From Manihot esculenta (taxonomy: Eukaryota > Streptophyta > Magnoliopsida > Malpighiales > Euphorbiaceae), in the NCBI RefSeq assembly GCF_001659605.2, contig NC_035162.2, positions 28,201,526-28,265,525 of the forward strand: DNA of 64,000 nt. The letters run 5' to 3'. The notes under the pieces are model-generated. The model was not told where the DNA came from, searched no databases, and saw only the letters and a list, made by a program, of their open reading frames with translations. Positions within the stretch are counted from its first letter, which is position 1. Every line of letters starts with the position of its first letter. The position numbers were made by a program, and so were the translations under genes. This document shows positions 22,405 through 31,235 of this stretch, in pieces.

Positions 22405-22675
22405 TTATGCTTGTACTCTTATGTATAATTATGAGTGTACTTTTTATATTTTGTCCAGATGTAATAAGTGTGTTTTGTCCTTATCTGTTCATGATTCCAG
22501 CTGTAACGGAAAAGAACGTAGTGGACGATGGGGCCCATAGCGCACCCGCACTACATCTTAGCCGAAAGGAATCCTTTGCTTTATACTTTTAGTTAGTGCG
22601 CCACGCGTCCTACTAACGCTGGTTAGTTTAGATTTTAAGATAAGGAAGAATCTTTCAACTTGCACAACGAGTTGA
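22405..22675 (+). promoter_or_regulatory. Viral intergenic region / promoter upstream part, unit 1
   Basis: Non-coding 270 bp between ORF2 and the TATA box, in the place of the pregenomic promoter. It contains the stretch around 22520-22620 with GGGCCC, a GC-rich 'GCGCCACGCGTCC' (22597-22609) and direct 'GTTAGT' repeats. Short frames here (for example 22395-22592) are not credible genes. Confidence 0.6.
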
Positions 22676-22683
22676 TATAAATA
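22676..22683 (+). promoter_or_regulatory. Viral TATA box, unit 1
   Basis: TATAAATA, followed about 30 bases on by a pyrimidine-rich TTCTTTTTTTCGG start region. The first ATG downstream of the likely start is that of the leader ORF at 22781. Transcription would read into unit 2. Confidence 0.8.
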
Positions 22684-22780
22684 GAGGTAAGATGAGAAAG
22701 GGGAGATAGGTTCTTTTTTTCGGAATTCTCTCTGAACTCCTTGCTTCTCTTTGCTTTTGTATTGTACTACTAAGCTTTGA

Positions 22781-23080
22781 ATGAAAAATACTTTTTCTAA
22801 ATTTGAATCTCGTTCTCTTGGAAAGAAATTGTCTCAGTTATCCTTAAAGTCTGAAACTGCCAAAATCTGCAGAAAAAGAAATCTTCCGGTCAACAATCTA
22901 ATCGGAGTACAAGACACACTTGGAGAACATACCGGCAAATTCGATTACTTGGTCTGGTATACTAAACCAGAGTCAGCCGAAATCCCTTTCTCATCCATCA
23001 AACCAACAGGTTGGGGAGTTGAATTCGCAGAAATTGATCAAGTAAGTAATTTATGTCTTATCATATTACTAAAGCTATAG
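22781..23080 (+). CDS. Viral leader ORF A, unit 1
   Basis: 99-aa frame starting at the first ATG after the expected transcription start, basic at the N-terminus (K/R-rich residues 1-35), with no known domain. A consensus 5' splice site CAA/GTAAGT falls exactly at a codon boundary after residue 87. Splicing to 26623 (unit 2) or the equivalent 21238 would continue in frame into ORF2. Rice tungro bacilliform virus uses a comparable short-ORF splice to express its last ORF. Left unspliced, the frame stops at 23080. It recurs at 28159-28458. Confidence 0.6.
   Translation: MKNTFSKFESRSLGKKLSQLSLKSETAKICRKRNLPVNNLIGVQDTLGEHTGKFDYLVWYTKPESAEIPFSSIKPTGWGVEFAEIDQVSNLCLIILLKL
23042..23047 (+). promoter_or_regulatory. 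Candidate 5' splice site in leader, unit 1
   Basis: GTAAGT preceded by CAA, followed by AATTT: a near-perfect plant donor. Paired with the acceptor at 26621-26622 it would define a 3,581-base intron at this locus. Confidence 0.65.
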
Positions 23081-23286
23081 AACATTTACTCTTTTTAGAT
23101 TTAACTAATAGAAACGAAGTAGTGCAATTTAAGACTGCCATTATAGCTGAAGGTAGCGAATTGTTCACTTATCATTCTGTTAATCATAATGAACACTGTG
23201 ACTGCCGAGAATATCAACGAACTTTGGCTTTGTTTAATGTTTTATTAAATTATTTAAATCAATTAATTAGAAATAATAATTTTTAA
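23053..23286 (+). CDS. Viral leader ORF B, unit 1
   Basis: 77-aa frame between leader ORF A and the primer site, overlapping the end of ORF A by 28 bases. It has no recognised domain; a His-Cys-Asp-Cys cluster lies near residue 49. It is also present in unit 2 at 28431-28664. It may be a real small protein, or simply the open inside of the predicted intron. Confidence 0.4.
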   Translation: MSYHITKAIEHLLFLDLTNRNEVVQFKTAIIAEGSELFTYHSVNHNEHCDCREYQRTLALFNVLLNYLNQLIRNNNF

Positions 23287-23369
23287 TAGACTACCTGTTG
23301 AACACCTCTTGCTAAGTAGGCAAGATTGCGCTTGCTTCCCCTACAGAAGGAAAGGAGATAATATTCAAA

Positions 23370-26300
23370 ATGGTTAAACAAGAAGGCACCCAGCAAGTCC
23401 CAGATGTGGTTAATACCCTATTATATACTATAGGGTTACACTTTATCGGATCAGTAAATATGCTGATCGATAGAGCCCAAGAGCAGTTAATTAATCTGCG
23501 ATGCCCGGATCTATCACATTTTAAATGGTATAAAGATACCTTCTTCTCTTTAGTGTTTATAAGAGAAGACAGCAATAATAGTGTCTGGAAAGAAAAGTTC
23601 TTGGCAGGATTACCGGCACTATTTGCAGAAAGAGTAAGGGATCAAATACGAAGCAAACATAACGGTAATATACCGTATCATGATTATACATATGGCGAAT
23701 TAGCCTCTGAAGTAGTCACCGCAGGTGTCTCTCTTTGTAATGAATTAAAAATTCATAAGCAGATGAAGAAAGAGCGCTTTCATGGTAAACAAATTCTTGG
23801 AAGCTTTTGTGACCAGTATGGCATTCAACCTTTAAAATTTCCGTCCACGAAATTTCGAGGGGGTAGGGGAGAGCCGACACACAAGCAGGCACACAAACCA
23901 TACAAACCCTACAAGAAAAACAGGCGCTTATATTACAAGAAACCCTGGAAAGAAAAGGGAAAACCTGTAAGGGTTAACAACCCAGAGAAGGGAAGAAAGA
24001 GGCCTGATCAGAGCAAAGCAGAGAAAACTATAGTCTGCTACAGATGTGGAAAAAGAGGACATTATGCCAACAAATGTCGAGTGAAGCAGCAAATACAGGC
24101 ATTGACTATAGATGAAGACTTAAAAGAAGCATTAGCAAAAATCTTGCTAAACGAAACAGACTCTGAACAGGAGACAATGGAAATCAATGCAGTAGACTAT
24201 ACCACTGAAGAGGAAAGCAGCACAGAAGTAGAAGAGCACCAGAAAGAGGATTGTGATGGACAATGTGATTACTATAAATCACTATGTGCGATGAATGGTC
24301 TTATGGTGTTAACCAAAGAGGATAATTTCATCCTCGATTTAATAGATAACATCGAAGATCCAGAGAAGAAGAGAGAGAAACTAGAGACTTATATTGATCT
24401 CTACAAAAATACAGGGGTAACGACCCCTGTACAGACTCAGCAATCTGAGAGAAACCAGTCTCCATATAATCTAAAAGAGATACTGGAAAGAATTAAAAAT
24501 TCCAAAAATCAGAAAGAGCCAACAGTGGCAGAATTACGTTCAGAACTCAACTCAGTAAAAACTGAGATTAGAGAGTTAAAAGAAAGAATAGGTGTTTTAG
24601 AGCTGTTAAATGAACAGCAGCAATTAGCCATAGAAGAACAAGAGCTAGATGGAGAAACAAAAGATTTAAATAATCTCCATTATATCAACATGGCAGACAG
24701 GGTAATAACCCATAAATGGCACACCAGGGTGACTATAGTAGTACACAAGGAGTGGGTGTTTGAAACCAATGCCTTGATCGACTCTGGAGCTGATCTTAAC
24801 TGTATTAATGAAGGACTAGTTCCTTCAAAGTACTTTTCAAAGACACTCGAAGAATTGCATACAGCGGATGGAAGCAAGATGTCGGTAAGATACAAATTAA
24901 ACAATACTGCCATCTGCAATCAAGGTACATGCTTTGAGATCCCCTTTCTTATGGTCAAAGGATTATCTCATCCTGTCATTTTAGGGAATCCCTTTTTACA
25001 TATGCTATACCCTATTAGGCAGATAACTAAAGAAGGGATAAGTACAGAGATAAATGGAAAAGTAATCACTTTTCATTTTACTTCTCAACCAAAATTAAAA
25101 CAAATAGATGTGTTAAAAAACACAATAGAAAGTAAGACTAAGTTTATTAACTCTTTAAGACAAGAAGTTGTCTATAAAAGCATAGACCAAAGGTTAAAAG
25201 AACCTAGAATGCAACAAAGGATTAAAGAAGTCCAGGAAGAGTTAACAAGGAGCATTTGTGCTGAAAGCCCCGATGCTTTCTGGTCTAGGAAAAAACATGT
25301 GGTAAATTTGCCATATGAGCCTGATTTCTCAGAAAAGGCTATTCCTACAAAGGCCAGGCCCATTGCAATGGGACCAAGGCATTTAGAAATTTGTAAAAAA
25401 GAAGTTGCTGAGTTAGAGGCTAAAGGGTTAATTAGAAAAAGTGATAGCCCATGGAGTTGTCCGGCCTTTTATGTAGAAAATGCAGCCGAGTTGGAAAGAG
25501 GAGTACCCAGACTAGTCATAAACTATAAGCCCTTAAATAAGGCGCTTAGATGGGTTAGATATCCTCTACCTAATAAAAGAGACTTGCTAAATAGGCTTTA
25601 TGAAGCCACAGTGTTCTCTAAATTTGATATGAAGTCTGGATACTGGCAAATCCAGATTGCAGAAGAGGATAAGTATAAAACAGCATTCACTGTGCCTTTT
25701 GGGCATTATGAATGGAATGTCATGCCCTTTGGACTAAAAAATGCCCCTTCTGAATTTCAGAAAATTATGAATGAAATTTTTAACGTTTATTCAGCGTTTT
25801 CAATTGTTTATATTGATGATGTCCTAATCTTTTCCAGGACAATAGATCAGCACTTTAAGCATTTAAAAATGTTTGAGAAAATCGTTAAAATAAACGGTTT
25901 AGTTGTTTCTGCAAAGAAGATAAAAATCTTCCAAACAAAAGTAAGGTTTTTGGGTCATAACATCTTTGAAGGAACCATCATCCCAATAGACAGAGCGATA
26001 GAATTCGCTAGTAAATTTCCAGATGAAATAAGAGAAAAAACCCAACTTCAGAGATTCTTAGGAAGTCTGAATTATGTCTCTGATTTTTATAAAAATTTAG
26101 CCCAGGATGCTAAACCATTGTTTCAAAGGCTTAGAAAGAATCCTCCTGAATGGACAAATGAATGCACGATAGCTGTAAAGAAAATTAAGGATAGGGTAAA
26201 AACTCTACCTTGTTTAGCAATTCCACACCCAGAATCTTTTAAGATTGTAGAAACTGATGCTTCTGATAAAGGTTATGGAGGAATCCTTAAACAAAGGATG

Positions 26301-26660
26301 AATGATAAAGAAACTTTAGTCCGATTTACTAGTGGAATCTGGGTTGGACCAAGAGTAAATTACTCTACGGTTAAGAAAGAAATCTTAGCAATTGTTTTAT
26401 GCGTACAAAAATTTGAATCTGATTTATTAAATCAGAAATTCCTAATAAGGATTGATTGTAAAAGTGCTAAGGAAATACTCCTTAAAGATGTTAAAAACAT
26501 TGCATCCAAACAGATATTTGCTCGATGGCAAGCAATTCTATCTGTTTTTTATTTTGATATTGAGTTTATAAAAGGAGAATTTAATTCATTACCTGATTTT
26601 CTAACAAGAGAATTTCTTACAGGAAATGAGTTCAAATACTCCGGTGAAAAGGCCATTTGA
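23370..26660 (+). CDS. Viral ORF1, unit 2, 3' part (CP-PR-RT-RH)
   Basis: 1096-aa frame, the continuation of ORF1 from mid-capsid to the end. It lacks the movement domain because unit 2 was opened at 23341, inside the capsid region. The first Met used is at 23370. It keeps the zinc knuckle, protease D-S-G-A, RT Y-I-D-D and RNase H. It differs from unit 1 by a few residues, for example Lys to Arg just after the basic capsid tail and Gln to Pro at the RT start. The missing 5' part is at 28849-31038. Confidence 0.93.
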   Translation: MVKQEGTQQVPDVVNTLLYTIGLHFIGSVNMLIDRAQEQLINLRCPDLSHFKWYKDTFFSLVFIREDSNNSVWKEKFLAGLPALFAERVRDQIRSKHNGNIPYHDYTYGELASEVVTAGVSLCNELKIHKQMKKERFHGKQILGSFCDQYGIQPLKFPSTKFRGGRGEPTHKQAHKPYKPYKKNRRLYYKKPWKEKGKPVRVNNPEKGRKRPDQSKAEKTIVCYRCGKRGHYANKCRVKQQIQALTIDEDLKEALAKILLNETDSEQETMEINAVDYTTEEESSTEVEEHQKEDCDGQCDYYKSLCAMNGLMVLTKEDNFILDLIDNIEDPEKKREKLETYIDLYKNTGVTTPVQTQQSERNQSPYNLKEILERIKNSKNQKEPTVAELRSELNSVKTEIRELKERIGVLELLNEQQQLAIEEQELDGETKDLNNLHYINMADRVITHKWHTRVTIVVHKEWVFETNALIDSGADLNCINEGLVPSKYFSKTLEELHTADGSKMSVRYKLNNTAICNQGTCFEIPFLMVKGLSHPVILGNPFLHMLYPIRQITKEGISTEINGKVITFHFTSQPKLKQIDVLKNTIESKTKFINSLRQEVVYKSIDQRLKEPRMQQRIKEVQEELTRSICAESPDAFWSRKKHVVNLPYEPDFSEKAIPTKARPIAMGPRHLEICKKEVAELEAKGLIRKSDSPWSCPAFYVENAAELERGVPRLVINYKPLNKALRWVRYPLPNKRDLLNRLYEATVFSKFDMKSGYWQIQIAEEDKYKTAFTVPFGHYEWNVMPFGLKNAPSEFQKIMNEIFNVYSAFSIVYIDDVLIFSRTIDQHFKHLKMFEKIVKINGLVVSAKKIKIFQTKVRFLGHNIFEGTIIPIDRAIEFASKFPDEIREKTQLQRFLGSLNYVSDFYKNLAQDAKPLFQRLRKNPPEWTNECTIAVKKIKDRVKTLPCLAIPHPESFKIVETDASDKGYGGILKQRMNDKETLVRFTSGIWVGPRVNYSTVKKEILAIVLCVQKFESDLLNQKFLIRIDCKSAKEILLKDVKNIASKQIFARWQAILSVFYFDIEFIKGEFNSLPDFLTREFLTGNEFKYSGEKAI
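26621..26625 (+). promoter_or_regulatory. Candidate 3' splice site before ORF2, unit 2
   Basis: Same context as unit 1: branch-like CTAAC, TTTCTTACAG with AG at 26621-26622, then GAA and the ORF2 ATG at 26626. It is the acceptor reachable from the unit 1 promoter and donor. Confidence 0.6.
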
Positions 26661-27789
26661 TGACATGACACCCACGCCGGTTAAAGAATCGGATCGGGTT
26701 AGAGAAGATGCTTATAAAATAAGTATCAAACCAGTAAACGAGAAAGAGGTAAATTACCCATATATTCCTATCAGCTTTTACACCATGAATCCGATTGAAA
26801 AAAGGTATGAAAACCTTAATCCTTGGGAAATAGCTGATTATTATACTGAACATCATTCGGGAGCACCATTCCTCCCAAAGACCTTTGAGTATTATCAAGC
26901 TATACTCTCTGAAACTAGGTCAGTAGAGATTATCCCTACAGAAAGAACAGGTCATCAGTGGGCATACAGTAAATTCCTAATAAAGAATGTTATTACCAGC
27001 GAACAATGGGGTGATTCGCTGTTAAGACAGAAGGAATTACAATATGGTAGACCAAAATGGTATAGTTATTTTGACTATATCCAAGCCTGGACAGGAGCTC
27101 TCTTATATGAGAATCGACAGAAGAAATTCAGCTGGTTTCTCCAATTTCAGCTTGAAAAGGAAATTAAAGAATTTCCTCCCTGGTTTCATGATTGGTTTTT
27201 TAACTGGGGAATTTTTCCAATTATGTTACCTGACAAGGTCCGATCTGCTTATAAGCAGTTTACTGAGGTTAATGAATCTCTTGAAAACCCCAGATTGGAT
27301 TTTACAATTCAATACAGAGTTCCATGGATAGCTAAATGGGATTATATCCTGACCACTAAACGATCTAAAAAATTTGAAGAATTTACTATTGCCAATATAA
27401 AGTGGTTAACTCGAAGAGTCATGGTTAAATGGTGGGATAAATTTGATTTCTTTGGACCATCATCTGTCTATTACTGCAGAGGACTTATTCAACTGGTTAA
27501 ACAACCAGAAAAGGCAAAAGCATCTGACAAGTCTAAACTGTCGAAATTACTGAAAGAATTCTTTCACTCCCTGCCAAAAGAAGAATTGAGGAAACGATTG
27601 TCATCTGCACTAGAAGAATTAAGTGACCATGAAGCTTCTAGTGAAAGGCCTAAGGACAAGGGAGAGTGTTCCAGATCAAAGTTTAAACGCTCTAAAAGCA
27701 GCGATTCATCCGATGAAGACATGTTGTCAGACTCTCTGTTCCAAGACAGCCAGAATCCTGAAGATCCAGATGAGGCCACTTGGCCATAA
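26626..27789 (+). CDS. Viral ORF2, unit 2
   Basis: Second copy of the 387-aa aromatic-rich ORF2, identical in protein to 21241-22404 with at least one silent base change (near 27566). It overlaps the end of the unit 2 ORF1 by 35 bases. It lies downstream of the unit 1 TATA box and leader. Confidence 0.85.
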   Translation: MSSNTPVKRPFDDMTPTPVKESDRVREDAYKISIKPVNEKEVNYPYIPISFYTMNPIEKRYENLNPWEIADYYTEHHSGAPFLPKTFEYYQAILSETRSVEIIPTERTGHQWAYSKFLIKNVITSEQWGDSLLRQKELQYGRPKWYSYFDYIQAWTGALLYENRQKKFSWFLQFQLEKEIKEFPPWFHDWFFNWGIFPIMLPDKVRSAYKQFTEVNESLENPRLDFTIQYRVPWIAKWDYILTTKRSKKFEEFTIANIKWLTRRVMVKWWDKFDFFGPSSVYYCRGLIQLVKQPEKAKASDKSKLSKLLKEFFHSLPKEELRKRLSSALEELSDHEASSERPKDKGECSRSKFKRSKSSDSSDEDMLSDSLFQDSQNPEDPDEATWP

Positions 27790-28060
27790 TTATGCTTGTA
27801 CTCTTATGTATAATTATGAGTGTACTTTTTATATTTTGTCCAGATGTAATAAGTGTGTTTTGTCCTTATCTGTTCATGATTCCAGCTGTAACGGAAAAGA
27901 ACGTAGTGGACGATGGGGCCCATAGCGCACCCGCACTACATCTTAGCCGAAAGGAATCCTTTGCTTTATACTTTTAGTTAGTGCGCCACGCGTCCTACTA
28001 ACGCTGGTTAGTTTAGATTTTAAGATAAGGAAGAATCTTTCAACTTGCACAACAAGTTGA

Positions 28061-28068
28061 TATAAATA
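28061..28068 (+). promoter_or_regulatory. Viral TATA box, unit 2
   Basis: TATAAATA in the same context as unit 1. Transcripts would run through the primer site into the truncated 5' ORF1 and out into host DNA. Confidence 0.75.
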
Positions 28069-28158
28069 GAGGCAAGATGAGAAAGGGGAGACAGGTTCTT
28101 TTTTCGGAATTCTCTCTGAACTCCTTGCTTCTCTTTGCTTTGTACTACTAAGCTTTGA

Positions 28159-28458
28159 ATGAAAAATACTTTTTCTAAATTTGAATCTCGTTCTCTTGGA
28201 AAGAAATTGTCTCAGTTATCCTTAAAGTCTGAAACTGCCAAAATCTGCAGAAAAAGAAATCTTCCGGTCAACAATCTAATCGGAGTACAAGACACACTTG
28301 GAGAACATACCGGCAAATTCGATTACTTGGTCTGGTATACTAAACCAGAGTCAGCCGAAATCCCTTTCTCATCCATCAAACCAACAGGTTGGGGAGTTGA
28401 ATTCGCAGAAATTGATCAAGTAAGTAATTTATGTCTTATCATATTACTAAAGCTATAG
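28159..28458 (+). CDS. Viral leader ORF A, unit 2
   Basis: Same 99-aa protein as 22781-23080. The leader just before it is 7 bases shorter than in unit 1 (a TTGTAT-like repeat unit and one T are missing). The splice donor GTAAGT is at 28420-28425, but no ORF2 acceptor follows on this side within the viral DNA. Confidence 0.55.
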   Translation: MKNTFSKFESRSLGKKLSQLSLKSETAKICRKRNLPVNNLIGVQDTLGEHTGKFDYLVWYTKPESAEIPFSSIKPTGWGVEFAEIDQVSNLCLIILLKL

Positions 28459-28664
28459 AACATTTACTCTTTTTAGATTTAACTAATAGAAACGAAGTAG
28501 TGCAATTTAAGACTGCCATTATAGCTGAAGGTAGCGAATTGTTCACTTATCATTCTGTTAATCATAATGAACACTGTGACTGCCGAGAATATCAACGAAC
28601 TTTGGCTTTGTTTAATGTTTTGTTAAATTATTTAAATCAATTAATTAGAAATAATAATTTTTAA
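28431..28664 (+). CDS. Viral leader ORF B, unit 2
   Basis: Same 77-aa frame as 23053-23286, with no domain recognised. One silent A/G difference is visible near 28621. Confidence 0.4.
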   Translation: MSYHITKAIEHLLFLDLTNRNEVVQFKTAIIAEGSELFTYHSVNHNEHCDCREYQRTLALFNVLLNYLNQLIRNNNF

Positions 28665-28722
28665 TAGACTACCTGTTGAACACCTCTTGCTAAGTAGGCA
28701 AGATTGCGCTTGCTTCCCCTAT

Positions 28723-28735
28723 TGGTATCAAAGCC
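28723..28735 (+). other. Viral primer site, unit 2 (one mismatch)
   Basis: TGGTATCAAAGCC: the same site as unit 1 with one G to A change against the tRNA. Here the unit reads continuously through the primer site, showing that unit 2 was circular across this point. Confidence 0.9.
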
Positions 28736-28848
28736 TAGGTTGAACCCGATCCATAACTCTTAGTGAAACCCAAGTCGCGTTTCCTGTTGCCAGAAAACCA
28801 TAGTTGTTAGGCGTGGTGGAGTAAATCGTTGACAGTGATCTAAGAAAA

Positions 28849-31047
28849 ATGGAAAGGATATTTAACTCAATCTCTGGTAATTCTAGGAGATCTAGCTCAT
28901 CTAGCTCCTCTAGGTCTATTATCTCAAAAAATAAAAATAAAAATAAAGAAATATTATTAGCAGCCGATATAGATACTAGTTTACAAAATTGGAAATTACC
29001 TCCTGTCTCCTCAGATCTGATCTACAGAACTCCTTTTAAACTTCGATCTGATTACATAGTGAAAACTGTAGAGCAGGCTACTCCAGTTCATGGAAACTTA
29101 CAATCAATGAGTTTATTATCAGAAGAACTCATTCGAAAGCATCAAGAGAAATACTTATTCCTTCATATAGGAATGGTACAGGTAGCGGTAAAACCCGCTA
29201 CTAGATTGGGGCTTAATACAGCCGCTATGCTCTGTGTCAGAGACAAAAGACACAATAAGTTCAGTGACTCCTTATTAGGAGTAGTGGAATCCTCTCTCTG
29301 TGATGGGCCAATCTTTTTCCAATGTTACCCAAATCTTACTTTGTCATTATCCGATCCACACATAATGAAAACTCTTATTCTGGATATAAAGACAATGGGG
29401 TATGACATGGTACCAGGATCAGAAAATCTAATTCTAATTTATAGAATTCATTACAAAGCAATGAACACAGTAGTTCCTAATTTGAGGGACAGTGCCACAA
29501 AGTTAGTCTCTCCAAAAGGGACGACTACTTTGTTTCTGACTAATATGTCAAAAGGGAATTTAATAGTTCCCAAACCAATCCAATGGGATCAGGTTAATTT
29601 ACCTGATAGCTGGCTTCTAGAAGAAGCAGTACCTCCCAAAAAGGAGGAATCAACCACTGTTCAATCTATTATGCAGTCAAGTGAAGGAGCGGTTGCTATC
29701 ACCTTCAGCAGAAGCAGAAGTGTTTCTGACAGAAGATCAATGACGGAGTCGTTCTTGTCAGAACCATTACCTCCCAGGACATCGGTCTCAGTACCAGTCC
29801 TGAGAAGTACTTCAGTGATTGGGCTCCAAAGATCTGAAGAACAAGTGGCCAAGCCTGTGTACACAAGGCCACAAAGCCCAATAAGGCCTCAAAGCCCAAC
29901 CCCTTCAGATATGGGCTATGATGCAGAAAGTTTGATTTCAAAGTCCTTTAAAATCATGCTGCTAGAAACAGAAGAAGAACCATTTAATAAATGGTTTCAA
30001 ATGGAACTTTCTCTCAAAGAACAGAAAATGTGGAACAGAAAGTATGAACTATACAAAACCCAAAAACAGGGAAGTAAAGACTTTCCTGGGTTCCTCAAAC
30101 ACTGCTTCTCCATACTGAAAAGGCCTTACCCAAACCTAGAAGATCCTTCCTTTTTAACCACCCTTGAATCTCATTATAAGACCTTCATAACTTCTCGAAA
30201 TAAAATCCTCAAAGAAGTGCATCCACCCTTGACCGACATAATGTACCAACCTACAGAGAACACCAAAGTAGAATGCATTCCTTTTTCCCATGACCCTTCA
30301 GAAAACCCAGCAGCTAAACAACAAAACTACACAAATCTTAGCCTCCATACTATTGGACAGCAGCTGAATCGAGTTGAAAATCAAGTATCAAAAATAGCAG
30401 CTCAACCAAAGGACATTCTTCCAAACAGGGACATAGCAGAATCTTCTACAGGACTAAAAATAGAAGAAAAGGTGCTATTCAAACCAATGGATAGCAAACC
30501 CCTTGGTATCAAACTGAACAAAAATGAGGATATGCTGGAAGAATTAACAAAAAGGCTATCTAAGCTAGGTATAAAAGGAGATGATAAAAAGAAGGAAGAG
30601 GGAAAATTGAAAGCTATTGCTCCATTAACAATGGAGTCAGAAGCAGAAGAAAAATCAGATACAGATCACGAGTTAATTCAACTCAAACAGATGCTAAAAG
30701 AAACTGAACCAGCAGAAGTTAACAGGATAAAATATCCTAAAACTAGAGCAACAATGGAGTTAAAGCCATACTATCCAAGACCTTCGCCAATAAATCTGCA
30801 ATTTGAAGATACAGGTTACAATTACATGCAGTATGATGGAACTTCAATAGTCGAATGGAATATTGATGGACTATCCGATTATCAAATCAAAAATGTCCTT
30901 CAATATATGACTATGTATGCTACTGCGAGTAGAGCTAAGGGTAATGATGACCCTAGCACAGCTAAAGCCCTAATAGCAGGGTTTGGTGGCCAACTTAAAG
31001 GTTGGTGGGACTTCGCAGTCTCTACAGAAGGAAAGGAGTTCTTTTAA
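28849..31047 (+). pseudogene. Viral ORF1, unit 2, 5' part (MP and start of CP), truncated
   Basis: 732-aa frame equal to the first 730 residues of unit 1 ORF1, with a Glu to Lys change near residue 640. It is cut at 31038 where the inverted fragment begins and stops three codons later. It holds the complete movement domain and part of the capsid region. As integrated it cannot make the polyprotein. Confidence 0.93.
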
Positions 31048-31235
31048 GTCTTCATCTATAGTCAATGCCTGTATTTGCTGCTTCACTCGACATTTGTTGG
31101 CATAATGTCCTCTTTTTCCACATCTGTAGCAGACTATAGTTTTCTCTGCTTTGCTCTGATCAGGCCTCTTTCTTCCCTTCTCTGGGTTGTTAACCTTTAC
31201 AGGTTTTCCCTTTTCTTTCCAGGGTTTCTTGTAAT
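31039..31235 (-). repeat. Inverted viral fragment
   Basis: 197 bp that is the reverse complement of 18547-18743 (basic capsid tail and zinc knuckle). It joins unit 2's right end to the second copy of the host segment. It has no function of its own; it marks a rearranged junction. Confidence 0.95.

Larger units (their letters stand above)
15629..31235 (+). mobile_element. Endogenous florendovirus-like pararetrovirus dimer
   Basis: 15.6 kb of Caulimoviridae DNA: unit 1 (15629-23343), unit 2 (23341-31038) in the same orientation, and an inverted 197-bp fragment (31039-31235). There is no integrase and there are no LTRs. The polyprotein order movement-capsid-protease-RT-RNase H in one frame, with a second ORF after it, is the layout described for florendoviruses and differs from single-ORF petuviruses. 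The genome unit is 7,688 bp. The two units differ at only a few sites, among them single amino-acid changes and a 7-base leader difference, so integration is recent. Both units keep ORF2 and RT open. Confidence 0.93.
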
